Positions 1 through 8,556 of a stretch of DNA of 28,337 nucleotides are shown piece by piece (the first letter of the stretch is position 1; every line of letters begins with the position of its first letter). The DNA comes from CAYOUV01 sp963790075 (GTDB lineage Bacteria; Chloroflexota; Anaerolineae; Anaerolineales; Villigracilaceae). The notes below the pieces were generated by a model, which did no database searches, was not told the DNA's origin, and saw nothing but the letters and a program-made list of their open reading frames with translations. The DNA lies in assembly GCA_963790075.1 (NCBI GenBank), contig CAWBNG010000006.1, forward strand, positions 1 to 28,337. Direction: 5' to 3'. The position numbers were made by a program, and so were the translations under genes.

Positions 1-1107
1 ATGTATTCGAGGACGCGTTCCTTGGCTTTCTTCAGCCCGTAATGGTCGTGTTCCAGCACCCGGGCGGCATGCTTGACGTCCAAATTGTCATCCGTGGAGA
101 CCGACCAGGGCAGATCGACGATCCAGTCGATGTATGTGCGGATGATGCCGACTTCCGGCGCCATGGGTGGCATTTGATTCAGACGCTCGATTTCCTTCAG
201 GGCGACCGTTTTGGGTTCCTCGGGCAGATTGGCCTCTTCGACCTTCTTCTGCAGTTCCGTGATGTCCCGCGTCCAGATATCGCCTTCGCCGAGTTCGGTC
301 TGGATGGCTTTCATCTGCTCGCGCAAGTAGAACTCGCGTTGCGAGCGGTCCACCTCGGATTGCACGCGGCTGTGAATTTCATCTTCCAACTCGAGTACGT
401 CCACCTCGTCGGCCAACAATTTGCTTAGGTGCTGCAGGCGCGCACGCGGATCGGAGAGCATCAACAGGTTGGACTTCTCTTCGTAGGGTAAGGAGATAGC
501 CGTGGCGATCATATCTGAGAGCCAGCCCGGCTCGGAGATGTTCAGCGCGAACAGGTGCGCTTCCTCGGGGATGGAACGGTCGAGTTGTACGCAGCGGTCG
601 AACAGGTCGAGTGCCGAACGCATCAAGGCCTGGGTTTGGCGGTCGGGAGTTCTGGGGTTCGTAAATCGGGCGGGCGCGCACGCGCAGGACGGGGACAACC
701 TGCAGGAACTCGACGATTTCCACCCGGCGGCGTCCCTGGGCCAGCGCCGAAGACGAGCCATCCGGCATTTGCAGCAAGCGCCCAACGGCCATTTCCACGC
801 CCAAGGGCAGAAAATCGTTCGCACCGGGATCGTCAATTTCCGGATCGCGCTGGGTCAGGCCGATGACCGTCAGATTGTTGGCCTGGGCCTGTTGAATAGC
901 CAGCAGGGATTGTTCGCGTCCGACGAAGATCGGCGAGACCATGCGTGGAAAGATGACCAGGTCACGCAAGGGCAGTACCAGCGCCTCGATGAAGCCCTCA
1001 GGGTCCGGCTCAAGGTTGGGAATACGGTAAAGTTCTTCGGTCCGTTGCGATAACGCTAAATTGAAGTTGTCTTCTTCTTCGTCGTTCCAATTGGTATGAT
1101 TATTCAT
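1..1107 (-). CDS. lon: ATP-dependent protease Lon, N-terminal part (partial at window edge, one frameshift)
   Basis: Lon is a cytoplasmic AAA+ serine protease that degrades misfolded and regulatory proteins. The visible part is the N-terminal substrate-binding (LAN) domain with the start of the helical linker: residues such as LPLRDLVIFPRMVSPIFVGR near residue 45 and LEHDHYGLKKAKERVLEY at the left edge are typical of the family. The AAA+ and protease domains lie outside the window. The ATG at 1105-1107 follows a good ribosome site (GAGGAAGTTA). The frame breaks near 645-647 (a CCC run on the coding strand); the next frame resumes with a Lon-like sequence (DRQTQALMRSALDLFDR) up to the edge, so one extra base (or two missing) explains it. 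The break falls in a variable linker. It lies 42 bp behind folC on the same strand, so they are probably co-transcribed. Confidence 0.9.
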
Positions 1108-1149
1108 TAACTTCCTCAGCTCCAGCTACCGTGCTTGGTGTTTGGAACT

Positions 1150-2475
1150 TTATTTGGTCAATTTCTCCCAGGCAGCCATTACCTCGGCCGTAACGAACAT
1201 GCTGCCGGCCGATAATGCAATACTACCATCTTTTTGGGACAATTCCAGCGCGCGCGCGAAGGCTGCTTCGACAGGTTCGAGCACCTCTGACTCGATCCCG
1301 GCTTGCTTCGCCGCCCGACGGATTATCTCCGGTTCGAGTGCGCGCGGGTGGTCGGCGCGGGTGACAATCAGTCTCTTGACCTTGTCCTTCATTTCCGCAA
1401 ACATGCCGGGCAAGTTCTTGTCTTCCGAAGCACCAAAGACGAGAGTGACGGATTGGCCGGGAAAATACAAGTCGAGCGTTTGGCGAAGTTTGGCGAAAGA
1501 ATCCTGGTTGTGGGCCGAGTCAAAAATGACCGGTGGGTCTCGGCGCACGACCTGGAAGCGTGCCGGCCACTTGACCTGAGCGAATCCCCGCTGGATAGCC
1601 TCATCGGAGAGTCCCAGCCCCTGCTCGCGCAGCGTCCACAGCGCGGAAGCGGCCACAGCCGCATTCTCGACCTGGTGTTCCCCGAGCAGGGGGATCTGCA
1701 CCTCGAACGGCGGCTCGCCCGGGGACCAGATTTGAGCTGTCTGCCCGTCGAGTGAGTGCTCACCGCCGGCATAGAGTACGTCCCGGCCGACGAGCGTCAG
1801 CGGGGCGTTGCGTTCGTCGGCAATATTGACCAATACGTCCAGGGCTTCTGGTTTCTGCGGGGCCACCACCACTGGTCGATCTGGCTTGATAATGCCGGCT
1901 TTCTCGGCTGCGATCTTGTCCAGCGTGTCGCCCAGTACAGCGGTGTGGTCGAGCGAAAGTGAGGTGATGACAGCCACGCGCGGATCGACCACGTTGGTGG
2001 CGTCCAACCGTCCACCCAGGCCGACTTCGATCACGGCCACATCCACATTTTTAGAAGCAAAGTATAGAAAACCCAGCGCGGTGGTGATTTCGAAGGTGGT
2101 CAGCTTGGGGACGCGCGCCACAGCCGGTTTGAGCTGCTCGACCAGTGCGGCCAGTTCGGCATGCGGGATGGGGGAGCCGTCGATCTGGATGCGCTCGGCG
2201 TAATCCAGCAGGTGGGGGGAAGTGTACAGGCCGGTCACGTAACCCGCTGTCCCCAGGGCTGAGGCCGCCAGCGCAGAGACCGAACCCTTCCCCTTGGTCC
2301 CGGCCACGTGCAGGACCGGGTACTTCCGGTGGGGGTTTCCCAATAATGCCATCAGCGCGAACATACGCTCCAGGTTGAACTCGGCCTTAGCCAGCTCGGA
2401 GGCATGTTTGAGGCTATAATCTACAAAAGAGTACAGGTAATCCAGGGCGAGGTTATAGGCTTTTTCGGTGTCCAT
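1150..2475 (-). CDS. folC: bifunctional folylpolyglutamate synthase / dihydrofolate synthase
   Basis: FolC adds glutamate to folates (and dihydropteroate) with ATP in the cytoplasm. The 441-residue protein has the Mur-ligase-like ATP loop GTKGKGSV near residue 60, the family signature TSPHLLDYAERIQIDG, a central ligase region (EVGLGGRLDATN, SLDHTAVLGDT) and a C-terminal Mur-ligase domain (DSAHNQDSF). The length is normal for FolC. I chose the ATG at 2473-2475 (MDTEKAYNLALDYLYSF), which matches the usual FolC N-terminus; the longer frame upstream runs through the divergent HIT gene and is unlikely. No clear Shine-Dalgarno sequence precedes this start. It is the upstream gene of a folC-lon pair and is divergent from the HIT gene, with 63 bp between the starts. 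Confidence 0.93.
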   Translation of the reverse strand: MDTEKAYNLALDYLYSFVDYSLKHASELAKAEFNLERMFALMALLGNPHRKYPVLHVAGTKGKGSVSALAASALGTAGYVTGLYTSPHLLDYAERIQIDGSPIPHAELAALVEQLKPAVARVPKLTTFEITTALGFLYFASKNVDVAVIEVGLGGRLDATNVVDPRVAVITSLSLDHTAVLGDTLDKIAAEKAGIIKPDRPVVVAPQKPEALDVLVNIADERNAPLTLVGRDVLYAGGEHSLDGQTAQIWSPGEPPFEVQIPLLGEHQVENAAVAASALWTLREQGLGLSDEAIQRGFAQVKWPARFQVVRRDPPVIFDSAHNQDSFAKLRQTLDLYFPGQSVTLVFGASEDKNLPGMFAEMKDKVKRLIVTRADHPRALEPEIIRRAAKQAGIESEVLEPVEAAFARALELSQKDGSIALSAGSMFVTAEVMAAWEKLTK

Positions 2476-2486
2476 TGGGAGAGATT

Positions 2487-2530
2487 GTAAATCGGTTTTC
2501 GGGATTCGTAAATCGGGATTTAAAAATCGG
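2487..2530. repeat. short direct repeat GTAAATCGG in the folC/HIT divergent spacer
   Basis: GTAAATCGG occurs at 2487-2495 and 2508-2516, with a related AAAATCGG at 2523-2530 just before the ribosome site of the HIT gene. The spacing is 21 then about 15 bases. A fourth copy, embedded in the identical 13-mer TTCGTAAATCGGG, lies inside lon at about 658-670. These could be binding sites or a dispersed microrepeat; no function can be assigned. Confidence 0.35.
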
Positions 2531-2538
2531 AGGATGAA

Positions 2539-2976
2539 ATGGATTGTTTCCTCTGCCAGAAACATCAAGGTCAGGTGGCCCCACCGCCGGGCGGATACAT
2601 CTACGCGGGGGAGCACTGGTTGATCTGCCATGCGCCAAGCGACAAAGGTCCGCTGGGGACGCTGTTCATCGAGTCGCGTCGGCATTTTCTGGATTTTGCC
2701 GAGGCCAACCAAGAGGAATTGGAGACCTATGGACCTTTGTTGAAAAAAGTCTACGCGGGGCTCAAGTCCCTGACCGGGGCGGAACGCGTCTATCAGGTCG
2801 TCTTTTTAGAAGGTGTTCCTCACTTTCACGCCTGGTTGGTGCCGCGCAGGCCGGGAGATGTTGAGCGAGGTGTGCCGTTCATCACGAAGGATATGATCTG
2901 CGAGCAAGCGGATGTGGAAAGGTTAGCAGAGGCTTTGCGTCAAATACTGGGTCCACCGCCGAGGACGACGGCTTGA
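2539..2976 (+). CDS. HIT-family protein with HxHxW motif
   Basis: HIT proteins are nucleotide hydrolases or transferases that act through a histidine triad. This 145-residue protein starts with a CxxC pair (MDCFLC), as many HIT proteins do, and has the motif HFHAWLVPR near residue 95. In the canonical His-x-His-x-His triad the middle His is the nucleophile; it is kept here but the third His is replaced by Trp, so the substrate or activity may differ from standard HIT hydrolases. A strong ribosome site (CGGAGGATGAA) fixes the ATG at 2539. It is divergent from folC and is the first of several plus-strand genes. Confidence 0.82.
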   Translation: MDCFLCQKHQGQVAPPPGGYIYAGEHWLICHAPSDKGPLGTLFIESRRHFLDFAEANQEELETYGPLLKKVYAGLKSLTGAERVYQVVFLEGVPHFHAWLVPRRPGDVERGVPFITKDMICEQADVERLAEALRQILGPPPRTTA

Positions 2977-3032
2977 GTAAAATGATCAGCATCCTGACCA
3001 CAAATTTTCACAGATAGAAAAAGATTTTAGCA

Positions 3033-3380
3033 ATGAAAGACCTTTCAACTAAAAAAAAGAAAATTCCCTGGCGCTCTTTTTTTCACCCGTTGCAGATTTC
3101 GTTTACCCTGGGCGTTATCGTCTTTTTTGCTTATTTTGTGTTACTCCTGGCAGCGTTCGACACCACGCCCTTGTGGGTAACTTCGGCGGCTTATTTGATC
3201 ATAACCTTCCTGCTTGGTTTGGGCGGCTGTGTAATAATTATCCACAAGGCGTATATAAACCAGGATGGAGAGGTTGAAGAAGGCTGTTGGGCTTATATTT
3301 TAGGCGGCTTTAGCTGTTTGCTGGGTTGGGGATCATTTATTTTTCTGGTGTTTTTCACTTTTTTTGCAGAGTCTCCATGA
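3033..3380 (+). CDS. small three-TM membrane protein, function unknown
   Basis: This 115-residue protein has a short basic N-terminus (STKKKKIPWRS) and three hydrophobic stretches, roughly residues 27-48, 52-76 and 88-112, with a short charged loop between the second and third. I do not recognise a family. Its stop overlaps the start of the DUF503 gene as ATGA (3377-3380), which supports both being translated from one transcript. The ribosome site is poor. The coding frame is open and hydrophobic in a way expected of a real membrane protein, but it is short. Confidence 0.6.
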   Translation: MKDLSTKKKKIPWRSFFHPLQISFTLGVIVFFAYFVLLLAAFDTTPLWVTSAAYLIITFLLGLGGCVIIIHKAYINQDGEVEEGCWAYILGGFSCLLGWGSFIFLVFFTFFAESP

Positions 3381-3661
3381 TCGGCACTCTGACCATCCAT
3401 CTGCATCTGCCCGGCTGTGCTTCGCTGAAGGAAAAGCGCGGGCGACTCAAACCGCTGCTGGCGCGTTTGCACAAGCAGTTCAACGTCTCTGCGGCCGAGA
3501 TGGACCTGCAGGACAAGTGGCAGGAGGCGGTCATCGCGATTGCACTGGTCAACAGCGACGGAGCGCAGATCCAGCGCTCACTGCAGGCAGTCAGCAAGTG
3601 GGTAGAGGGGAACTGGCCGGATGGGCAGGTGATTGACGAAGAACTCGAGATCATCCGATGA
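3377..3661 (+). CDS. DUF503 family protein (YlxP-like)
   Basis: The 94-residue protein matches the DUF503/YlxP family in length and pattern: an opening beta strand (MIGTLTIHLHLPGCASLKEKRGRLKPLL), the conserved SLKEKR motif near residue 17, and a VSAAEMDLQDKWQEAVIAIALV segment. Members are small ferredoxin-like-fold proteins often found near ribosome-maturation genes (rbfA, infB); the biochemical role is not settled. The ATG at 3377 overlaps the preceding membrane protein gene by four bases, consistent with translational coupling. The longer frame starting upstream is not needed. Confidence 0.8.
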   Translation: MIGTLTIHLHLPGCASLKEKRGRLKPLLARLHKQFNVSAAEMDLQDKWQEAVIAIALVNSDGAQIQRSLQAVSKWVEGNWPDGQVIDEELEIIR

Positions 3662-3731
3662 ACTCGCGACGTGACCGGGCAGGTAGGTTAACAACAAATG
3701 CAAAGAGGCATTTCATTTCTGCGAGGATAAT

Positions 3732-4527
3732 ATGGACCTTCAACTTAAGAACAAAATTGCGTTGGTAAGCGGCGCTTCGCGTGGACTGGGTTATGCCACA
3801 GCGCGACAACTGGCGCTGGAGGGCTGCCGGGTGGCGATCAATAGCCGCGATCAGGCCAGGAATTGAAGCGGCGGCCAGGACAACTTTCGGCTGAGACAGG
3901 CGTGCAGGTTGTCGGCCTGGCTGGGGATGTGAGCGACCCGTCCATACCCGAAAAGCTGGTTGAGGCCGTGGTGGAGGCCTTCGGAGGCCTGGACATCCTG
4001 ATCACGAATGCCGGAGGTCCACCGGCTGGGGCGTTTGAAGTCGTTTGACGGATCCGGCCTGGGAAAAGGCGATCGATTTGTCGCTGATGAGCCACGTGCG
4101 CCTGATCCGCGCCGCGTTGCCGCAGCTGCGCAAATCCAAAGCAGCCAGCGTGTTGACGATCACCTCTTACTCGGTCAAGCAGCCCATCCCCAACCTGGTG
4201 CTGTCGAACAGCATCCGTGCCGCGACGGTCGGACTGACCAAGACCCTGGCGCTGGAATTGGGCAAGGATGGCATCCGCTTCAACTCGATCCTGCCCGGCT
4301 GGACCGAGACCGAACGGGTGGTCGAGTTGATGACCGGCCGGGCCAGGGACAAGGGTACGACGGTTGATGAAGAGACCCGCAAGCAGGCTGCAGACAGCCC
4401 CTTGGGGCGCATGGGACAACCGCAGGAATTTGCCAATGCAGCGACTTTCCTGGTCTCCCCGGCAGCTTCTTATATCACCGGCACCATGCTGGCGGTGGAA
4501 GGCGGAATGTATAAGGGCACTTTATAG
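3732..4527 (+). pseudogene. short-chain dehydrogenase/reductase (SDR), broken by about three single-base indels
   Basis: SDR enzymes are NAD(P)-dependent oxidoreductases. The three frames together give a normal SDR of about 265 residues: cofactor loop GASRGLG near residue 15, the NAG signature in LDILITNAGGPPAG, and a C-terminal part with SILPGWTETERV and TGTMLAVEGGMYKGTL. The first frame stops at 3864; the protein resumes from about 3863 in another frame (two extra bases fit, one in AATT at 3861 and one near 3880), then stops at 4026 and resumes at 4045 (one missing T in GTTTG fits). In the catalytic region I see TSYSVKQPIPNLVLSNS, so the usual YxxxK pair is not evident. Whether this is decay or sequencing error cannot be told from one sequence. 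Confidence 0.8.
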
Positions 4528-4547
4528 GGTTCTCGCGTTGAATTGCG

Positions 4548-4586
4548 CAGATGAACACACATTCGGGTAAAATCTGTGTTCATCTG
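4548..4586 (+). terminator. 12-bp inverted repeat downstream of the SDR gene
   Basis: CAGATGAACACA (4548-4559) pairs perfectly with TGTGTTCATCTG (4575-4586) across a 15-base loop. It lies 20 bases after the SDR stop, so a transcript-end hairpin is likely, but there is no T tract, and the loop is long. It could also be a protein-binding palindrome for the downstream gene. Confidence 0.45.
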
Positions 4587-4688
4587 ATCGTTTAAATACA
4601 GTTGGTTCTCTGCCCTGTGTGTTGGGATGTGTGAGCGCAGCGTTGCGAAACATGCTCGGCTATGCAACATAATTGTTTAGGAGTATTT

Positions 4689-4874
4689 ATGCTACATACC
4701 TGTCTGAATTGTGACCGCTCCGAGCAGGAAGTGCCGTTGATTGTGATGCGCTATCGCTCGGATGAAATCCTCATTTGTCCGCAGTGCCTGCCGGTGCTGA
4801 TCCACAAGCCTGCAAACCTGGCCGAGAAACTGCCAGGCGCAGAGAAATTTGGCTCCGCGCAGCCCGAACATTAA
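4689..4874 (+). CDS. small CxxC (zinc-ribbon-like) protein, function unknown
   Basis: This 61-residue protein has two CxxC pairs, CLNC at residue 5 and CPQC near residue 36, separated by about 30 residues, which is the pattern of a zinc ribbon. The ATG at 4689 is preceded by TTTAGGAG, a good ribosome site; a longer start upstream lacks one. The stop is four bases before the murJ start, so the two genes are probably translated from one message. No family is recognised beyond the likely metal site. Confidence 0.65.
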   Translation: MLHTCLNCDRSEQEVPLIVMRYRSDEILICPQCLPVLIHKPANLAEKLPGAEKFGSAQPEH

Positions 4875-4878
4875 GGCG

Positions 4879-6423
4879 ATGAAGAAACTTTCCTTCCTGA
4901 CCCGCACCTCGTTCCTGCTGGGGTTCTTCTTCGCCTTCGACAAATTACTGGCCTTTGCCCGTTCGATCATCATCGCACGCCAGTTCCGCCTGTCGTTCGA
5001 GCTGGATGCATTCAACGTTGCTAACAACCTGCCGGATTTGCTGTTTGCGCTGATCTCGGGTGGCGCGCTGGCGATGGCATTCATTCCGGTCTTGAGCGAG
5101 CACCTGACCCTGCGCGGGCGTGAAGATACCTGGGTCTTGTTCTCGCGTGTGGCCAATATTGCCTTCGTGGTCACAGCCTTTTTGGCTGTTGTCATTGCCA
5201 TTTTCGCGAACCAAATCGTCCGCGCGCAGATTGGCATCGCTCCCGGTTTCAATACCGACCAGCAAAGCCTGATCGCGCAGTTGATGCGCCTTAATCTGAT
5301 TGCTACCCTGATTTTCTCCATCAGCGGGCTTGTGATCGCCGGGTTGCAAGCCAACCAGCATTTCCTGCTTCCTGCCCTGGCCCCCACACTCTACAATATC
5401 GGTCAGATTTTTGGCGCGCTGGTGCTCTCGCCCAAAGTGCCCTATACGATTGGCCCGCTTACGCTGCCGCATTTTGGCCTGGGCGTGTACGGGCTGGTTT
5501 ACGGCGTGATCATTGGCGCAGCGCTGCACCTGGGCATTCAAATTCCCGGTTTGATCAAATACAAGTTCCGCTGGACGCCCTCACTCAATTTCCTCGATCC
5601 GGGGGTGATCGAAGTCTTCAAAGTGGTTGGTCCGCGTCTGCTGACCATGTTTGGCATCCAGTTGATGTTCATCGCGCGCGATAACTTCGCCTCGCGTTTG
5701 GGCACGATTGGTTCAGTTTCTTCGCTGACCTATGGCTGGATGATCATGCAGGTCCCGGAAACCCTGATCGGGACGGCCATCGCCACGGCCTTGCTCCCGA
5801 CGATTTCGGAGTACGCAGCCCGCTCAGATTGGGCCGCCTTCCGTCAGACGATCGAAAAAGCCGTGCGGGTCATGGTCGCCTTAACCCTGCCCATCGCAGC
5901 GGTGATGGCCGTTGGGCTGCGTCCGCTGGTGCAGTTCACCTTCGGTTTCGATCCTGCCGGGACCGACCTGCTGACCTGGACCACGCGTGTCTTTTTACTG
6001 ACATTGGCCGGCTACTCGGTGCAGGAAGTCATGGCGCGCGCCTTCTATGCCCGCAAGGAAGCCTGGTGGCCGTTTTTCAGTGTCACCATGCGGATCGTCA
6101 TCTACCTGACGGTTGGCATCCTGGCTATCTCCTATTTCAAGGGCATTGGGGCTCCGGCGATTGCCCTGGCTGAACTTTCCCTGACGGTTGAGGCCATATT
6201 CTTGCTGTTTGTCCTCAATCGTAAATTGCCGGAGCGCATCACAGCCGGCTCATCCGTGCTCAAAGGTTTTGGAGCCGCATTGGCAAGTGGGGCAGTGGCC
6301 TACGCGTTGGCTGTATACTTGCCGGGAAACGCCATCCTGACTGCCCTGGTGGGGATGTCCGTGGGTGGTCTGGTCGCCTTGCCGTTCATCACGCGCGAAT
6401 TGCGTCTGCTGTTCAACCTGTGA
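4879..6423 (+). CDS. murJ: lipid II flippase MurJ (MviN family)
   Basis: MurJ moves lipid II across the cytoplasmic membrane for peptidoglycan synthesis. The 514-residue protein is the usual length and strongly hydrophobic with about 14 TM segments. It has the family N-terminal pattern (RSIIIARQFRLSFELDAFNVANNLPDLLFALISGGALAMAFIPV), a conserved central stretch (MIMQVPETLIGTAIATALLPTISEYAA) and a late segment with FYARKEAWWPF. The ATG at 4879 was chosen because it gives the standard cytoplasmic start (MKKLSFLTRTSFLLG); an upstream in-frame start overlaps the preceding gene. The stop lies one base from the end of an IS remnant on the other strand, so the extreme C-terminus may have been altered by the insertion. 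Confidence 0.92.
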   Translation: MKKLSFLTRTSFLLGFFFAFDKLLAFARSIIIARQFRLSFELDAFNVANNLPDLLFALISGGALAMAFIPVLSEHLTLRGREDTWVLFSRVANIAFVVTAFLAVVIAIFANQIVRAQIGIAPGFNTDQQSLIAQLMRLNLIATLIFSISGLVIAGLQANQHFLLPALAPTLYNIGQIFGALVLSPKVPYTIGPLTLPHFGLGVYGLVYGVIIGAALHLGIQIPGLIKYKFRWTPSLNFLDPGVIEVFKVVGPRLLTMFGIQLMFIARDNFASRLGTIGSVSSLTYGWMIMQVPETLIGTAIATALLPTISEYAARSDWAAFRQTIEKAVRVMVALTLPIAAVMAVGLRPLVQFTFGFDPAGTDLLTWTTRVFLLTLAGYSVQEVMARAFYARKEAWWPFFSVTMRIVIYLTVGILAISYFKGIGAPAIALAELSLTVEAIFLLFVLNRKLPERITAGSSVLKGFGAALASGAVAYALAVYLPGNAILTALVGMSVGGLVALPFITRELRLLFNL

Positions 6424-6424
6424 G

Positions 6425-6631
6425 CTACCAACCGCTAAAGCTAGTTGGCTTCCTGGTTCGTCCAGCATAGCCATCCGTAGATGGTCTTACAGACTGTCCC
6501 CAGGCGTTACTTCCCGCGACTCCCGCGGTAGATTGCTTCAAAATATTGATGGCCGCATTGACATCCCGATCATGGACTGTCTCACAAACCGGACACTGCC
6601 ACAGGCGCACATTCAGGGGCAGTGCTTCCAT
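6425..6631 (-). pseudogene. IS200/IS605-type TnpB remnant (C-terminal end only)
   Basis: The last about 65 residues of a TnpB (OrfB) protein are seen: ALPLNVRLWQCPVCETVHDRDVNAAINILKQ followed by a tail with AGSNAWGQSVRPS. The CPxC pair of the zinc finger and the DRDVNAAxNI motif holding the last RuvC-like aspartate are typical of this family. TnpB is an RNA-guided nuclease carried by IS200/IS605 elements. Everything upstream is missing: at about 6620-6640 the sequence passes into a different transposase. The stop lies one base from the murJ stop on the opposite strand. Confidence 0.72.
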
Positions 6632-7308
6632 CTTCGTTTTTGCTCGCCCTGATAGACAAAGTACAAGGCAGCATCATAGCGCAGCTTGGAGATCAGATGC
6701 AGATCGCACTGTCGGACCATCTCCAAAGCATTGTTGTTCCCGAAGTGCCCATCCAGCGCCAGATAGCGCACTGTGACCCAATTTCGCAGCATGTTGAGCT
6801 GTTTTTTGAGCATTTCCTGGATGCGTTTTAGTTCCGGGGTCAACTCAACCTGACTTTTGTCCCGGTTACGGCTGCCTTTTGGACGCCCGCGTTTCTTCTT
6901 CGGCGCTGCTTTTACCTTTTTTGATCGCTTTTACTTGCGCTCCTTGGCTGTCGCTTTTTCTGCTTTCGTGCGGATGACTTGCTCCACACGCAGTGAATAG
7001 GAGTGTCGTTCTTTCACAGAAACCAGTGATAGAGAAAAGATGGCGATGCCCTTCACCACTTTGTTCATCAACCCGGAGAAGAAGTAGTCCAGTCCATGTG
7101 TCTCTTGGCCGGACTTGGTCACCACACTTTCATCCCCAACCAGAAAGTATTCTGTCCCAGGCAGGTACAGGTGCCGCATGAAGAAACGAAAGAAGACTTT
7201 TGGCCAGGAGATCACAGCCTTGACAAAGCGCTGCACTGTTCGATAGCTACCACCTTTCCCGGCCCAGCGGGACAGCCCCAGCATGGTCACGCGACCGCTC
7301 ATGCTCAA
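6613..7308 (-). pseudogene. DDE transposase remnant (nonsense mutation, C-terminus lost)
   Basis: A DDE-type transposase of the IS4/IS701-like superfamily (exact family not assigned). The N-terminal part (MLGLSRWAGKGGSYRTVQRF, then VGDESVVTKSGQETHGLD with a likely first catalytic Asp) runs to an in-frame TAA at 6931-6933. The same frame continues after it through a basic linker (KKKRGRPKGSRNRDK) into RYLALDGHFGNNNALEMV, which holds the likely second catalytic Asp. The third acidic residue is gone because the gene is cut at about 6620-6640 and joined to the TnpB remnant. Upstream of 7308 the frame is also degenerate. The element is dead. Confidence 0.72.
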
Positions 7309-7496
7309 CGTGGCGTGCGCGATCCGGCTTCAAACGTCGCAAATCTGTTCTCGAAAGATCAGGCTGTATGCATTGTAAAAGTGCTAAAATGTTCATCTGG
7401 GCTTCCTGTGGTAGGTTTTGTCTTGGTGGACTACAACTTTACTACAGGTTGCCCTTTTTACTCATTTTTGGCGAAGGATTTGTCGTAAACATTAGG

Positions 7497-7502
7497 TATA
7501 AT
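7497..7502 (+). promoter_or_regulatory. -10-like TATAAT immediately before the TPR gene
   Basis: A consensus TATAAT ends eight bases before the ATG at 7510. A transcript from it would begin at or next to the start codon, so it would be leaderless or nearly so. There is no convincing -35 hexamer at the right distance and no ribosome site, which fits a leaderless start but does not prove it. Confidence 0.35.
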
Positions 7503-7509
7503 AAGCGCC

Positions 7510-8547
7510 ATGTCTGACGAAACCTTAGGTTCCACACAACCCACCCAGAGTGGGTCCACCAAAATCGATACGACTCCCAAGAAGCCTCGCCGCCGCTTCC
7601 CCTGGATCAGCATCCTGGCTTTTTTAGTGCTGATCGCTTTGGGTCTGTTTGGCGGTTACCAGTCCGGTTTGAGCGTGCGAGGACACGCGCAAGCGACAGT
7701 TGAGGCCCAGCAGCTCAAGGAACAATACGACCTGGGCGTGCAGGATTTGCAGGCGGAACGGTACGAAGCTGCCTACCAACGCTTTGAGTTCATCGTCAAT
7801 ACCGATCCGGGATTTCCCGGCGTCGCCGATAAACTGGCCGAGGTGATGCTGAAGATGAGCATTACCCCCTCCCCGACCCCTTCACCGACGCCCTCGCTAA
7901 CCCCGACCCCCGATCTGCGGAACGCCGATGCGATCTATGCTGACATCCAGGCCAAGCTCCAGGCACAGGATTGGGGTGGGGCCTTAGCTGCGCTGGATGC
8001 GCTGCGCAAGAACGAACCCGGTTACAAGATCGAAGAAGTGGACGGTATGTATTACATCGCGCTGCGCAATCAGGGCGTGGGCCAGATTGCCGCGCAGGGT
8101 TTGTTGGAGCCCGGCATTTACTCCTTGACCCTGGCCGAGCGTTTCGGCCCCCTGGATGGTTATGCTGAGGGGCTGCGTGCCGGTGCGCGTTTGTACCTGA
8201 CCGGTGCCTCCTTTTGGGAACTGGACTGGCTGCAAGCTTTGAACTACTTTGATCAGGTCTATCGTACCTGGCCGGGAATGTGGGATTCGGCCTCCAACAT
8301 GACTGCAACCGAACGCTACCGGATAGCCAATGTCAATGTTGGCGACCTGTACTACGACAAGAAAGAAATGTGCAAAGCCGAAGGCTATTACAACACAGCA
8401 CTGTCGCTAAGTTATGACGGCGATGTAGCCCAGAAAGCCAACAAGGCTGGGCTGATCTGCCACCCGCCGACGTCTACGCCGGAACCGACTCAGGTTTCGA
8501 CCGAAGCGCCGCCCGTTGCGACCACCGAAGCACCCCCCACTCCGTAA
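7510..8547 (+). CDS. membrane-anchored TPR-like protein with Thr-Pro-rich linkers
   Basis: The 345-residue protein has a polar N-terminus with a basic KKPRRR patch, one TM segment at about residues 35-55, and then an outside domain. Two helical repeat blocks of TPR type (YDLGVQDLQAERYEAAYQRFEFIV and YADIQAKLQAQDWGGALAALDAL) are separated by a low-complexity Thr-Pro-Ser linker (about residues 118-135), and a second Thr/Pro/Glu-rich tail ends the protein. This build, with a single TM helix and Pro-rich spacer, suggests a cell-envelope adaptor; no specific role can be given. The next gene follows after nine bases, so they probably form an operon. Confidence 0.72.
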   Translation: MSDETLGSTQPTQSGSTKIDTTPKKPRRRFPWISILAFLVLIALGLFGGYQSGLSVRGHAQATVEAQQLKEQYDLGVQDLQAERYEAAYQRFEFIVNTDPGFPGVADKLAEVMLKMSITPSPTPSPTPSLTPTPDLRNADAIYADIQAKLQAQDWGGALAALDALRKNEPGYKIEEVDGMYYIALRNQGVGQIAAQGLLEPGIYSLTLAERFGPLDGYAEGLRAGARLYLTGASFWELDWLQALNYFDQVYRTWPGMWDSASNMTATERYRIANVNVGDLYYDKKEMCKAEGYYNTALSLSYDGDVAQKANKAGLICHPPTSTPEPTQVSTEAPPVATTEAPPTP

Positions 8548-8556
8548 AGAGTCCTG

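Larger units (their letters stand above)
6424..7380 (-). mobile_element. composite insertion-sequence scar (DDE transposase joined to TnpB end)
   Basis: Two unrelated transposase fragments lie head to tail on the minus strand, fused at about 6620-6640. No intact gene, and no terminal inverted repeat or target duplication could be identified by eye. It occupies the space between murJ and the TPR membrane protein. The left limit is set by the murJ stop; the right limit, near 7380, is uncertain. Confidence 0.6.

Noticed and set aside
4025..4050. Possible programmed frameshift in the SDR gene
   Set aside because: Three breaks in one gene, with none of them a clear slippery sequence with a downstream structure, make error or decay more likely than recoding.
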